From Halomonas sp. (GTDB taxonomy: Bacteria; Pseudomonadota; Gammaproteobacteria; Pseudomonadales; Halomonadaceae): a stretch of DNA of 64,000 bases. A model generated the notes under the pieces. It ran no database searches. It was not told the DNA's origin and saw only the letters and a program-made list of their open reading frames with translations. Below, piece by piece: positions 37,648 through 48,400 of the stretch (within the stretch, counting starts at the first letter, position 1; every line of letters begins with the position of its first letter). A program made the translations under genes and the position numbers. Location: NCBI RefSeq assembly GCF_029263665.1, contig NZ_JAJUFQ010000013.1, positions 46,941-110,940 of the forward strand. Direction: 5' to 3'.

Positions 37648-38505
37648 TTATTCGTTGCCCAGTTCCGGAAGGCCCGCCACAGGCTTGGCATAGGTATCGA
37701 CGAAATCTGGCATGTTCCCGGGTATGGCGGGAGGCGTGATGCCGGGAATATAGTGATTGATGATTTCCTGCCACTTGCCGGATTCATATATCGCCATGAT
37801 GCCCTGGTTCAGGGAGGCCAGAATATCCTGGGGATCGCCCTTGGATACCGCCAGTGCCAGAGGAGCACGAATATAGATCTTGCCGGCTATTTCTATCGCT
37901 TTGCCCGCGTTGATATATTCCTGGGCAGAAGTGTCATCGACAATGACGGAAGAGATTCTGCCAATCGCCATATCGTCTACAGCAGTGACATAACTGTCGT
38001 ACTTGGCCAGCTCGACATCGATATCGCTGCCGACGACGTTCTCTTCCATCCAGGCTTGCTGAGAAGAGCCGCCCTGCACGCCGATACGCGCGCCACAGCA
38101 GACAGCGGTAAAGACATTGAGATCGGAATCTTCTGGCACCAGCACGACATCATTCGTTTCCCACCAGGGAATGGTGAAATCGATCGCCTTGCTACGTTCT
38201 TCGGTGACGGTCAACCCCGTCGCCAGAATATCGATCTTCTCTGCTGACAATGCAGGAATCAGTGAGGGAAAAGGCATGTCCTGGAACTGAATGTCGATGC
38301 CCATTTCATCGGCTATCGCCTGCATGGCATCGATAGCGATTCCCTTGAATTCTCCGCTTTCTACATATGCCCATGGCGGGAAGGAAGCCTCGACCCCAAC
38401 GGTATAAGGGTCTTGAGCCGAAACGGTTGTTGAAAGGCTGCTACCTACCAGGGCGACAGCGGCGACGGTAACGCTGCGAAACAGGGATGTTGTTATACCT
38501 TTCAT
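37648..38505 (-). CDS. Periplasmic amino acid-binding protein of the ABC importer
   Basis: 285 residues: signal peptide ending VSAQDPYTVG, then the SBP_bac_3 fold (GVEASFPPWAYVESGEFKGIAIDAMQAIADEMG; LSAEKIDILATGLTVTEERSKAIDF). Probably the first gene of the importer operon. Ligand not predictable; given the flanking demethylase module, a methylated amino acid or betaine is possible. Confidence 0.9.
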   Translation of the reverse strand: MKGITTSLFRSVTVAAVALVGSSLSTTVSAQDPYTVGVEASFPPWAYVESGEFKGIAIDAMQAIADEMGIDIQFQDMPFPSLIPALSAEKIDILATGLTVTEERSKAIDFTIPWWETNDVVLVPEDSDLNVFTAVCCGARIGVQGGSSQQAWMEENVVGSDIDVELAKYDSYVTAVDDMAIGRISSVIVDDTSAQEYINAGKAIEIAGKIYIRAPLALAVSKGDPQDILASLNQGIMAIYESGKWQEIINHYIPGITPPAIPGNMPDFVDTYAKPVAGLPELGNE

Positions 38506-38557
38506 GGACGCCTCGCATTTTCAGTGAATTTTATTATTAGCTTTCTCACTATCATCA

Positions 38558-39772
38558 CTATGGTTGTCCGGATCCGGGACTGTCAATTGAGCTTTGCTCC
38601 TCACCATCCAACAGTGCAGCATGAAAATACTCACTGATGCGTCGATAGGTATTGGCATACCAGTCATCGTCCTGAGTGATGGCACGTTCGGCATTCAATG
38701 GATATGTCGGAATATGCAGGCGCATATCCACACCGCTATCAGAATCGGAACCAATCTGGAGCGTTGCCGAGTGGCGCGATGGCCCATAGGGAATCAACTG
38801 GGCCAGTGCAACCTGACGCTGGCTGGTGGCGACAAAACGAATGAACGCCCGCGCCATGTCAGGATGCGGAGCATGCTGTGGAATCACCCAGGTCTCATGC
38901 TCCTGGACCTGGCCATCCCACAGTATTTCGATAGGTAAACCGCGATTGACGATGGCGTCGAAAAAGCGCCCATTGTAGCCCGAGGCCATCACGACCTTTT
39001 GTTCGGCCAAAAGGCGTACGGGAGTATCGCCAGCCTCCCACCATTGCAGATCCTCGAGTTCGGCAATCCGCTGCAGGGCCAACGACAAGCCCCGCTGTGT
39101 GCTCAGCAGTTGATAGAGTTCCTGCCGGGGAACACCATAGGACAGCAACGCCCACTCCAGGTTGACGGCTGGCGTGCGCTGCAATGCACGAGGCCCGGGA
39201 AAACGCTGCTGATCGAACAGGTCCTCAATCCTGGTCGGGCGATATCCAGGAAAGGCATCTCGACGATAGGCCACCACCGTGGCAAAGATCGAATGGGTGA
39301 TGGCACAGCGACCCAGAGCACCTTCGATGAAGTCTCGTTGCGCAGGCGAACCATCAGGCGCAGGCGCCAGCAATGACCAGGAAAGAGGCTGCAGCAGGTT
39401 CTCGCCACATGCTTCCTTGGCCTGACTGCGTGTCATGTCGATGACATCCCAGGGCACCCTTCCCTCTGCCACGGCCTGGCGCAAGCCTCCTATCCCGCCA
39501 TCATATTGCAGCACCCGCACAGGAATGTCGGTAGCTGCAGTAAATGGCTCGAACAAGGCGCGTCGTTGTGCACGCTCATAGGCGCCTCCCCAACTGAGCA
39601 CTACCAGCTCTGTGGCAGCAGCCGATGACACCGCAGAATCCGCGACTTCGTCTGCACGTAATGCCGAGGACAGCAGCACAACGGCAGCCAGCAGCATGCC
39701 CACGCACTGACGATACGTCCTGTACTGGCAATGCGTCCTGTACTGGCAATGCCTTCTGCGCTTACCCCACAC
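38558..39772 (-). CDS. PotD/Fbp-like periplasmic solute-binding protein
   Basis: About 404 residues. Signal (MLLAAVVLLSSALRA), then LVVLSWGGAYERAQRRALFEPFTAATDIPVRVLQYDGG, the start pattern of polyamine/iron-type binding proteins. Start: a GTG at 39772 preceded by GGGAGG inside the end of the clc gene, so coupled to it; the ATG at 39697 would give a normal short signal. The N-terminus from the GTG contains HCQYRT twice, owing to an 18-bp tandem duplication. No permease or ATPase adjoins it, so an orphan binding protein. Confidence 0.82.
   Translation of the reverse strand: MWGKRRRHCQYRTHCQYRTYRQCVGMLLAAVVLLSSALRADEVADSAVSSAAATELVVLSWGGAYERAQRRALFEPFTAATDIPVRVLQYDGGIGGLRQAVAEGRVPWDVIDMTRSQAKEACGENLLQPLSWSLLAPAPDGSPAQRDFIEGALGRCAITHSIFATVVAYRRDAFPGYRPTRIEDLFDQQRFPGPRALQRTPAVNLEWALLSYGVPRQELYQLLSTQRGLSLALQRIAELEDLQWWEAGDTPVRLLAEQKVVMASGYNGRFFDAIVNRGLPIEILWDGQVQEHETWVIPQHAPHPDMARAFIRFVATSQRQVALAQLIPYGPSRHSATLQIGSDSDSGVDMRLHIPTYPLNAERAITQDDDWYANTYRRISEYFHAALLDGEEQSSIDSPGSGQP
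39716..39751 (-). repeat. 18-bp tandem duplication at the SBP N-terminus
   Basis: The 18-base unit starting CGTCCTGTACTGGCAATG on the + strand occurs twice without a gap. It is in frame and encodes the repeated HCQYRT upstream of the signal-peptide core. It could indicate that the true start is the downstream ATG. Confidence 0.9.
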
Positions 39773-41549
39773 CGTGTTCCTCCCGGCGCAATTCTGCGCT
39801 GTAGTTCAGATAGGCACGGGCAATGCTGGTTTCGTAGACCACACCAAGGAAAGCATCTTCATTGTGGTCATCAACCACAGCGATGGCTTCGCCGGTCACT
39901 TCTTGAAGGTACTGCATGGCCGTCCAGACCGAAGTCTCGGGGCCAAGCACCGGGCGAGGTTCACGAGGACAATCGCGTAGCAGGTGATCCCCCCACCCTC
40001 TGCTGCGCATGGTTTCCAGTTGGACTAATGTCACGCTGCCCTGGTAATGCTGTCCATCATCGACCAGATGCGCCTCGGTATGGCCACTATTGCTGAGCAA
40101 CGATATCGCATCATTCACGCATTGTTCGGGATGCAGGGTCACACAATCATGGCTAAGCAATTGCCTGAGTCGTGCACCTTTCAGCACCGCCTGACTGCGA
40201 CCCGCCGAGAGGTCCAGCCCTCTCTCGGCCAGTTGGATGTCAAACAATGAACGGCCAAACAACTGTGCCGCAATCGGGCTGGCCAGGGTAACGCTGGCCA
40301 GTGCCGCCGTCGTCAGCACATAGTTGCCTGTCAGTTCGAAGACAATCAGCAAGGTCGTCAAGGGAGCACCGATGACCGGTGCCGTCACCGCCACCATGCC
40401 GCATACGGCGTAGAATACATAAGTATCCGTTGCCAGCCCGGTAGCACTCGCCAACGTGCCGCACAGCGCCCCAAACAAGGTGCCAATTACCAATGCGGGA
40501 CTAAATACACCGCCCCCGAAGCCCATGCCCAGGCACAGTGCCGTAGCGGCAATCTTGAGCAGCAGCACAATAGCCAGCTCAACACTACCAAAGGCGCCTG
40601 CGATGGTGGCAAAGCGCAAGGTCTCCTTGCCCATGCCCAGGATATCGGGCACCCAAAGCGCCATCAGGCCCAGCATGGCCCCTGCTACTGCGGGGCGTAA
40701 CGAGGGTATCAAGGGAAGACGGCCCGCCCAGCGCCCGACGGCGAGAATGGCATGCATATATGCCCCGGACACCAGAGCACCAAAACCACCGATGATGATG
40801 AACAGGCCAAACTCCCAAGCATGCGGAACGGCCGTATCATTGACATGAAACAGTGCCCCCTGAGCCAGCACATCATTGGCAATGACATAACCGACAATAG
40901 CGGCTGCAGCGACAGGAGAGAATGCACGCAACGCGTAGTGGCGAAGTATCACTTCATGGGCAAACACGATACCGGCCAGTGGAGCGTGAAAGGCTGTGGC
41001 AATCACGGCTGCCACGCCGCAAGCAATGGCAACGTTATCGTCGGAACGCCCCAGGCGCAGTACCCTGGCACCCAACGATCCCAGGCTCGCGCCCATATGC
41101 ACCAGCGGACCATATTGTCCTACCGAAGCCCCACTACCAAGTGACACCAGAGCGCTCAGCATGGATAACACACCCGCCTTGAACGGTAGCCGTCCACGAC
41201 GTGTCTGTACTGCCGCAATCACATCAGCCGGGCCATGGGGCCGACGCTCAGGTATGGCACGATGCAGCTGCCCCACGATGATTCCCCCGACAACCGGGAC
41301 TAGCACCGTTGTCACCACCAGCCATTCAGGGTACGCGAACATCATGCGCCCACGAGGAGACATCAACAGGACATCATTCAGCCACAGCACCAGGGCAACA
41401 AAACCCGCCGCGGCAAGTGCCGCCACTCCCCCGATGATCCCTCCCAGCACCACCAGCCCCACAAAGCGCAGCATTCCCCGCATCCCTCGAGGCGAAGGAT
41501 GAAGATCGGTCGGCGCCGGTTGCTCCGGCTGGCGAGTACCGTCTTCCAC
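39762..41549 (-). CDS. ClC-family chloride protein with CBS pair, lacking gating Glu
   Basis: 595 residues: ClC membrane domain (about residues 25-440) and two C-terminal CBS domains. The anion-site motifs GSGASVGQYGP and GFGGGVFSPALVIG are present. At the position of the external gating glutamate (GREGP in E. coli, E148) it has Tyr146, and at the internal proton glutamate (E203) it has Val200 (LAGIVFAHEV). Loss of both is expected to remove proton coupling, giving a channel-like protein. It is adjacent to and translationally overlaps the binding-protein gene. Confidence 0.92.
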   Translation of the reverse strand: MEDGTRQPEQPAPTDLHPSPRGMRGMLRFVGLVVLGGIIGGVAALAAAGFVALVLWLNDVLLMSPRGRMMFAYPEWLVVTTVLVPVVGGIIVGQLHRAIPERRPHGPADVIAAVQTRRGRLPFKAGVLSMLSALVSLGSGASVGQYGPLVHMGASLGSLGARVLRLGRSDDNVAIACGVAAVIATAFHAPLAGIVFAHEVILRHYALRAFSPVAAAAIVGYVIANDVLAQGALFHVNDTAVPHAWEFGLFIIIGGFGALVSGAYMHAILAVGRWAGRLPLIPSLRPAVAGAMLGLMALWVPDILGMGKETLRFATIAGAFGSVELAIVLLLKIAATALCLGMGFGGGVFSPALVIGTLFGALCGTLASATGLATDTYVFYAVCGMVAVTAPVIGAPLTTLLIVFELTGNYVLTTAALASVTLASPIAAQLFGRSLFDIQLAERGLDLSAGRSQAVLKGARLRQLLSHDCVTLHPEQCVNDAISLLSNSGHTEAHLVDDGQHYQGSVTLVQLETMRSRGWGDHLLRDCPREPRPVLGPETSVWTAMQYLQEVTGEAIAVVDDHNEDAFLGVVYETSIARAYLNYSAELRREEHGVG

Positions 41550-41616
41550 ATTGTTGAGCCTAATGGCTTGATCTTATTCAGGTGTAGGAGGGATCACTCT
41601 CAAGGGCAAACGGTGA

Positions 41617-42099
41617 TCACTTTTCCTCGTGCCCAGCCTTCCCATACTCCACCGCCAGCCGCAATCGATCCTTGTGCTGAATGCCGTGCTCATGAATCGG
41701 CTCGTCATAATGGGTCAGGAAATAGTCCCTCTCTACCGCCATGACCCGAAACCCTGCGCGCTGATAAAAAGCCAACTGGTAGCCAAACGTGCCCGTCCCC
41801 AATTCGAGTCGACGAGCCCCCTGCTGCCTGGCGAACTCGATCGCGTGTTCCAGCAGCTTCGCCCCAATGCCCTGTCCCTGGTGCCCCGGCGCTACGGCGA
41901 TGTTCATCAACTCATGGATGTCATCACCCATATCCTGGATGACATACACCCCCACAGCCTGTTCGCCTGACCAGGCAACCCAGCACGTCGAATCATCAAG
42001 ATAACGCTTGATGCACTCCAGAGACGGATCGGCTTCCAGCAGCAAGTCCAAGGGTGCATCACAGCTTGAAACACTACCAATGGACATATCGATCAGCAT
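41617..42099 (-). CDS. GNAT family N-acetyltransferase
   Basis: About 160 residues. CoA loop VAPGHQGQGIGAKLLEHAI and LELGTGTFGYQLAFYQRAGFR are clear GNAT features; the closest pattern is the YjhB/aminoglycoside-type family with D-x-P-I-x-E-x-G-I-x-H at the end (DEPIHEHGIQHKD). The ATG at 42099 follows AGGAAG. It is divergent from the giant T3SS-associated gene and marks the left edge of the island. Confidence 0.88.
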   Translation of the reverse strand: MLIDMSIGSVSSCDAPLDLLLEADPSLECIKRYLDDSTCWVAWSGEQAVGVYVIQDMGDDIHELMNIAVAPGHQGQGIGAKLLEHAIEFARQQGARRLELGTGTFGYQLAFYQRAGFRVMAVERDYFLTHYDEPIHEHGIQHKDRLRLAVEYGKAGHEEK

Positions 42100-42427
42100 A
42101 AAAATCTTCCTGAAGGAAAAGAAAGAGATGGAACCCCTTACATGATAACGATGACCAGAAGATGACAATTAAAAACCAAATTTCACATTCTGTTTCATTT
42201 TCATGACTAGATTGAGACAGATGTTCCCTCCTTCTGGAGGGAGGTGTTCCCAATTGCCTAGGGTTTGTCTCAAAAGTCGACGAGCGATAGTCAGGGCTAT
42301 CCGTGTTAGTTAGGGCTACCCGTGTGCCCGACACGGATACGCACTTCCCACCTTCATGTGGGTCGCAAGGCCAAAATGCTGGTTAACAACAACCTCCCCC
42401 GCCAGAGGCTAGAGGAAGGAGCTTGCG
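42100..42427. promoter_or_regulatory. 328-bp leader of the giant gene: dyads and a shared 26-bp element
   Basis: No gene is seen. Features: a CCCTCC-TTCT-GGAGGG hairpin; a 26-bp element (42258-42283) found again at 59946; two 19-base near-repeats beginning AGGGCTAYCCGTGT at 42293 and 42312; a CCGTGT/ACACGG hairpin (42320-42336); and GGAAGGAG before the GTG at 42428. The density of short repeats suggests remnants of mobile sequence plus regulatory sites. A GGAACC at 42130 is not followed by a proper HrpL half-site. Confidence 0.6.
42258..42283 (+). repeat. 26-bp element, copy 1 (left of giant gene)
   Basis: CTAGGGTTTGTCT-C-AAAAGTCGACGA matches the copy at 59946-59971 at 24 of 26 positions, in the same orientation. 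It resembles the terminal repeat of an insertion sequence or MITE, but no transposase or second inverted end adjoins it here. Confidence 0.75.
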
Positions 42428-45400
42428 GTGATCAATCTAATTCGAAACATTCGTCAGTTTACTCAAGCTGACCCTGCGGATGCCTTTGCCTCGATCCTCG
42501 GTGCTGCCATTTTCAGCAAGATTCAGAGCCCTCCGCCGCCGCCTCCAACACCGAGATATACCCCGGCCCTTGATGCCACACCGGCCTGGAACGGGGGATT
42601 CCAGGCACCGGTATTCCACTATCAACCACCTTTGAATAATGGCGAGGGGCTGGGCGTCTATTCACAACCGTTTCTGGCTCAACAGGCCAACCAATCTTAT
42701 CTGGACAACGATCCCTTCCAGGCCCAGTACCCACTGCTTGACACCAGCGGCCAAGGGCCGACGTTTGATGTCACTCAGGTCGATAATTCAGGGACCAATA
42801 ACGGCAATGGCCTAAACACAGAAGACGCTGAGGCGCTTGCCACGGATATTGCCGACGGCAAGAGCATCGACGAGGTGGCCGCGGACTACGACATCAGCCG
42901 TGATGTCGTCATCGAACAGCTCGAGTCGAATGGCCTGGACGTCGACGCCACACAGTCCGATGACGGCCAGGAAATCACTATCGAGTTCAGCGACGCGGAA
43001 AGCGGTGACACGCTTGCCACGCACGAATTCTCCCAACAGCCGGACGGAGTGGTGGTCGAAGAGATCACCACTGCCGATGGCGAGACCACCACAGCAGTGT
43101 TCGATGAGCAAGGTCGGCGCACGGAGCTGAAACCCGACCAAGACACCACTCGCGAGGGGATCAACGATATCGTCGAAGGCATTGCCGATGGCCAGAGCAT
43201 CGAGGAAATTGCTGAAGCCCAGGGCCTGTCACCCGAGCAGGTGATCGCCCAGGTCGAGGCTGCCGGCTACGAATACGAAACGGGTAGCGAGGGAGAAGGT
43301 CCTGCCATCACCTCGACGGTAAGCATTACCGAAGAAGACAGTGGTGATGAGATCGTCAGTCACGAAACAGGGCCTTCCGGCACTACCACGTCGGTGGTGA
43401 CCGACAAGGATGGCAACGAGACCCGGCGCACCGAGAATGACGATGGCAGCACCACGGAAACCGTCACCGAGGCAAATGGCCGCAAGACCACGACCACCGA
43501 GCATGCCGATGGCAGTACCACGGAAACCGTCACCGAAACGGATGGACGTGAGACCACGACCGTCGAGGATGCCGAGGGCAACAAGACCACCACGGTCACC
43601 TATGAACAGAATGGCGTGACAGTCGAGGAAGTCACCGCTGACGATGGCAAGACCACGACGACGATCATCGACGAAGACGGCACACGCACCGAGCTGGACG
43701 ATAGCCAGGGCATCACACGAGAAGGCATCGATGACATCGTGGCTGCGGTGGCCAATGGCAAGAGCATCGAGGCGATTGCGGAACAGAATGATCTGACTCA
43801 AGCCCAGGTGGAAGCCCAGTTGCGTGCCGCCGGCTATGTCGTCGAGACACGCACTGATGAGCTGGCCAATGGCGGAGAGCAGTACACCACCGAGATCGTC
43901 GGCGCTGAAGATGCCGAGGACATCATCGCCAGCCACAGCAGTGGGCGCGGCACGGTCCCCGAGACGTCACTGGCCATCGACAGCAACGGCACCGAAACTC
44001 GCACCACCGAGTACAGCGATGGCCGCAGCAGCGAGACTGTCACGCGCAAGGACGGGCGCGAGACCACGACCGATGTGGATGCCGATGGCAACACCACCAC
44101 GTCCATCACCGACAACGGCTATACGCTGACCACACATCCCGACGGCGACCTGACTTTGCGTCGCGATGAAGACGGCACCGAGATCGACCTCGAACAGGGC
44201 ACTCCCGAGGCCGCGCTTGCCGACACGCTGATGGAAATCAACCCCGATAGCGAGGACGGCGCCGAAGCACGCGCCGCCGAAGTCGTCCAGACCGCCATCG
44301 AGGGCATGATGGCAGGAGAGCGCATCGAGGACCTGCAGTCATCCGTCGATGACAAGACGGAGGAACTCAATCAAGCGCTAGAGGAGTACCAGAAAGAGTA
44401 CGGAGACGACAGTACCGGCGTAGAACCCGAGAACAACGTCACGCTGGAAGACCCCTACGGTGATCCCCCGACGGAAGCTCCCCCCTCGGGTGGCACCTGG
44501 GTACCGATGAACGGTGTGTGGATGGACTCCGCTGTCGCCCAGGCCACGCTGGAGCTGAACGAACTGATTGCCGAGCAGCTCGAAGCCGGCTCGGAATTCC
44601 AGGCCAGCCAGGCACAGCTGGATGTCTACGCCCTGGATAGCGACTACGACGGAGCGCTTGACCGCGCCCAGCAGATTCTCGACGAAGCCCTGGCGCCCCA
44701 TGGTCTGGTATGGGTATGTCCAGAGAAGCCTTCCGGCAGCCTGGCCGATGCTCAGGAACGCCTGGATGATGCCGAGGCCATGGTAGAACAGGCCGGCAAC
44801 GCCAGCACCGAATACGCCGATGCCCAGGACCTGTTGGACGAGGCGATTTCCGCCAGCGACAACGTGCCTGATATCACGGTTCAGGGTGTCTGCACCGCGG
44901 ACGATACCCCGGACGACCTCAAGCTCATGCAGGACCAGTACGAGCGCCAACAGAGCGAGCGTGATGCCGCACTGACCAACGTCGACTCGCTGTTCTACGA
45001 CATGGGGCTGCATAACGCCAAGGGCAACAGCTTCATGGCCGACTACAGCGTCGGTTTTCATGAACAGCAACTGGCCGAAGCCGAGCCTGGCAGCAAGCAA
45101 CACGATGAACTCACGGCTGCCTTAGAGGAAGCCCAGCAACAACAGGAAGACAGCAGCAATCAGGTCGATGTCGCTCAGGCCTATTCCGAGTATCACCATG
45201 CCCGCAGCGACCAGGCCCAGCTACAGTCCGACACCTACGATATCCGTGATGATCTGCTCGAAGCCTTCAATGAAGACAAGGGCTTGAACGAGGAAGGCAA
45301 GGAATTCAGCCGGGTAAGTGGTGACTACCTGGGCGAGTTCACCGGTCAGCAGGTCATCGAAGAACGCGAGGACGGCCTTTGGGTCACCACTCACTTCGAG

Positions 45401-48400
45401 CACGGCACCACGGAAGAACAGCTCGCCCCCGAAGAGATGAGCGAGTTCTGGGAAGAAAACCGTGATCCGGAGGTCACCGCGAACTGGCTTGAACATCTGG
45501 ACAATCGTCAGGGCGCACACGAGCAAGTGTCGAACGCCGAATCCGCGCTGTTCGATACCCTGGAGCAAGACTTCGGCATCCGTCAGGAAGATCTGGCCGA
45601 CAACATCTCCGAGCTCGAGACCGAGTTGGACAAGCTGTTCGACACGCATGGCGAAGGCACCACGGAAGCCCCCGAGGATGCTTTCCCCGATGGCAGCGAA
45701 CCCCAGAACATCGGCACCGACGAACAGCCCGTATGGGTCACCCAGGACGTCAAGGACACCTTTGACGACCAAGGACTGCTGGCTGCCTTGAGCTCCAGCG
45801 ACCAGCCTGTGGGCATCGAGATCGATGGCGAGACTCGCTGGGTACATCCCGATATCGCCATCACCACCATCGCCCTGGAAGCCGCCCGAGCTGACGACCA
45901 GGCACTCGACGATATACGCCAGGGCCTGACGCAGGCCTCAGAGCGTTCCACGCTGATGGCCGAGCAGCCTGCCCAGCGCATGGGCGAGTCCAGTATGGAC
46001 TTCGACAACCGCCTGGAACTTGGTGCCCTCGAAGACAACAGCGAACAGGCTCTGGATGATCTCTATCAACCCAAGTTCCAGCAGTTGGCAGAACAGGGGT
46101 ATGACAACGAGTTCACCACTTACAAGAACAATGAACTGGAGCCGATGCTCGATGAGAGATTCGGCCTGAACCGCAACACTGATGAAAGCAGTGAGGCGCT
46201 GGACGAGGTACTGGAATCGATACATGACATCGGCGGCGACGACCCTCAGATCAATTTCGTGCCGATGTTTCATGTCGATGAGGAAAATGGTGTCAGCCAG
46301 GTCGACTTGATTGCCGTCCAGGGGGACGACGGTGAGGTTCGCTACGTCGACATGAGCGGCAAGCATTACTCGGATCTCGAGGACTTCCGCGACAACAACC
46401 AGATGTTCAGCGACGACGGCAAGCTGGTCGCACCACGTGACCTGGAAATGTCCTCCGAAGGTGGCAAGTTCGACCTGGAAGTCGTGGATGCGCATGAGAC
46501 CTCAGCGCTGGACAGCATCGTCGACCCTCTGGTCGGTATCGGCACCGGTATCGCCACTGTTCTGTCCTTTACTCCAGCGGCCCCGGTGGCTGCGCCACTG
46601 GCCTTCGCCGGTGGCGCTTATCTGGGCGGGCGAGCGATCGTCAACCAGATTGATCATATCAATCATGGCGGCGACTGGAACGACCTGGAATCTGGTCTCA
46701 ACTACCTCTCCGTCGCCACCACCGCCTTCCCTATCTTTTCCAGTGGTCTCCGCACCATCGGCATGGCGCGCACCTTCAGTGCAGCGAACTCCAGCGTCCA
46801 GATAACACGGGGACAGGCTTTCCTGGCCAGCATCGGCGGTGTCAAACCAGGCTCGAATGTGGCCGAAGCTGCGACAACCTTCATGAGCAGTGGAGGAGCC
46901 CTGAACCGAGTGGCACGGGGTTTTGACTGGGCCGCGATCGCCACCGGCGTCCCCCTCATGGGCTACTCGGCCAAGAGTCTGATTACCGATGGCAGCCAGA
47001 TGTCGGGACTGCAGTTGACCGATGCCATCGTCGGCCTGACCACCGGTTTTGCCGGTACCGGGATGGGTGCCCACGGCCTGTGGACGACGCGCCCCAGCCG
47101 CAGCAACGGGACCGACACCACCTCCAGCAGCAATCTGCAGTTGCATGACGAAAGCGGTAACGTCATCGACGCCAGGATTCTCGGCAATCCTCCCGAGAGT
47201 ACCGAGCATGTCTACCTGCAACCCGATATCGGCCCGCGCCCACGCGGCAATGAGCCAGGCATCGCTGACAAGACCCATATTTTCTATCGCGATCCACAGA
47301 CAGGTGAAGCCTATGTCATGCCGTGGATACGCGACGCCTCGAACCCCTCCAGCACTCTGGGTAGCGAAATGTTCGCTTCTCTCAAAGAAGCCTGGCAGCA
47401 GCGCATCACTCAGGGAGAGGAGCAGAGCGGTGGATCCAGTCTTCCTTTCTGGCCCAAGAAGGACAACCTGGAGGCTGCCGCGATTCGCGAAGAGCTAGGG
47501 CTCCCCTCCTGGGTCAATGATGCCGACTTGCAGGCAGTAGCAGCCCTGAGACAATTGTCGCCAGAAGACATTGCTACGCTGAGTGTCGCTGAGCGTCAGA
47601 ACATCGAGTCGTGGCACCTTCTGCTGCTGTCTCGTGAGCAGCTTGAGGCCTGGCCAGCGCCTCCTGAACCGGCACAGAGATCAAACTGGGAGGCGTGGCA
47701 CGAAAGGTCGCGCTCGGTATCCCTGAAGAATACGGCAGAAGCGCTGTTGGAACCCTCGGTGATCCGGCCCAGGCTGTCGAGCCTCATGGGAGACATGAAC
47801 CCTTCCCATACCGAGTCGACTGCTGTCTTCCGTGGAGACACCCGTGGTCCCGACAGCGTCTTTGATTCCGGTTTCCAGCCAAGGAATTCTGTCGACCCCG
47901 AGTCAGGCGTCTCAACAAGCCTGTCGGCAAGAAAAGCACGCTGGTGGGCCAACGAAAGAGCCCAGGATGGCGACTCATGGGTCTACACCATCGTGCGTGA
48001 TGTTTCCGATGGCGACATGTTCAGTTCACTGCCCGCCAGGCCGCCGGGCGACAACACACCGCAACGTCAGGCCGATATCAACCATTATGAGGTCAGGTTC
48101 ACAGACGGTATCGCGGGACAGGACATCCTGTCGGCTCGACGCGTCGATGCCGATGGCAACTATGTTGGAGCCCCCGTCTACAATCCGAACTTCAAGGACC
48201 CAGCCAGACTGCCTGATGCTTCACCAGTGTCTATCTCCGAAGCGTCCGGTACACAATCTGTTCACACACAACCTGTTCGTACACAGCAGGTCAGCACGCC
48301 TCCCGAAGGGATGCCACGACTCTATCGTCTCGGCGACCTGGATGCCCTCAACCAGGCATCACAGGACGGCAGCCTGCCGCCAGGGCAGTTCGTGCATATC

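Noticed and set aside
42130..42160. GGAACC resembling an HrpL box upstream of the giant gene
   Set aside because: The next CCA-like half-site is 19 bases away and reads CCAG, outside the accepted 15-17 spacing and consensus.
43229..45103. Long minus-strand ORFs opposite the giant gene (about 235-241 residues)
   Set aside because: Mirror images of its repetitive GC-rich coding sequence, with no recognisable domain.
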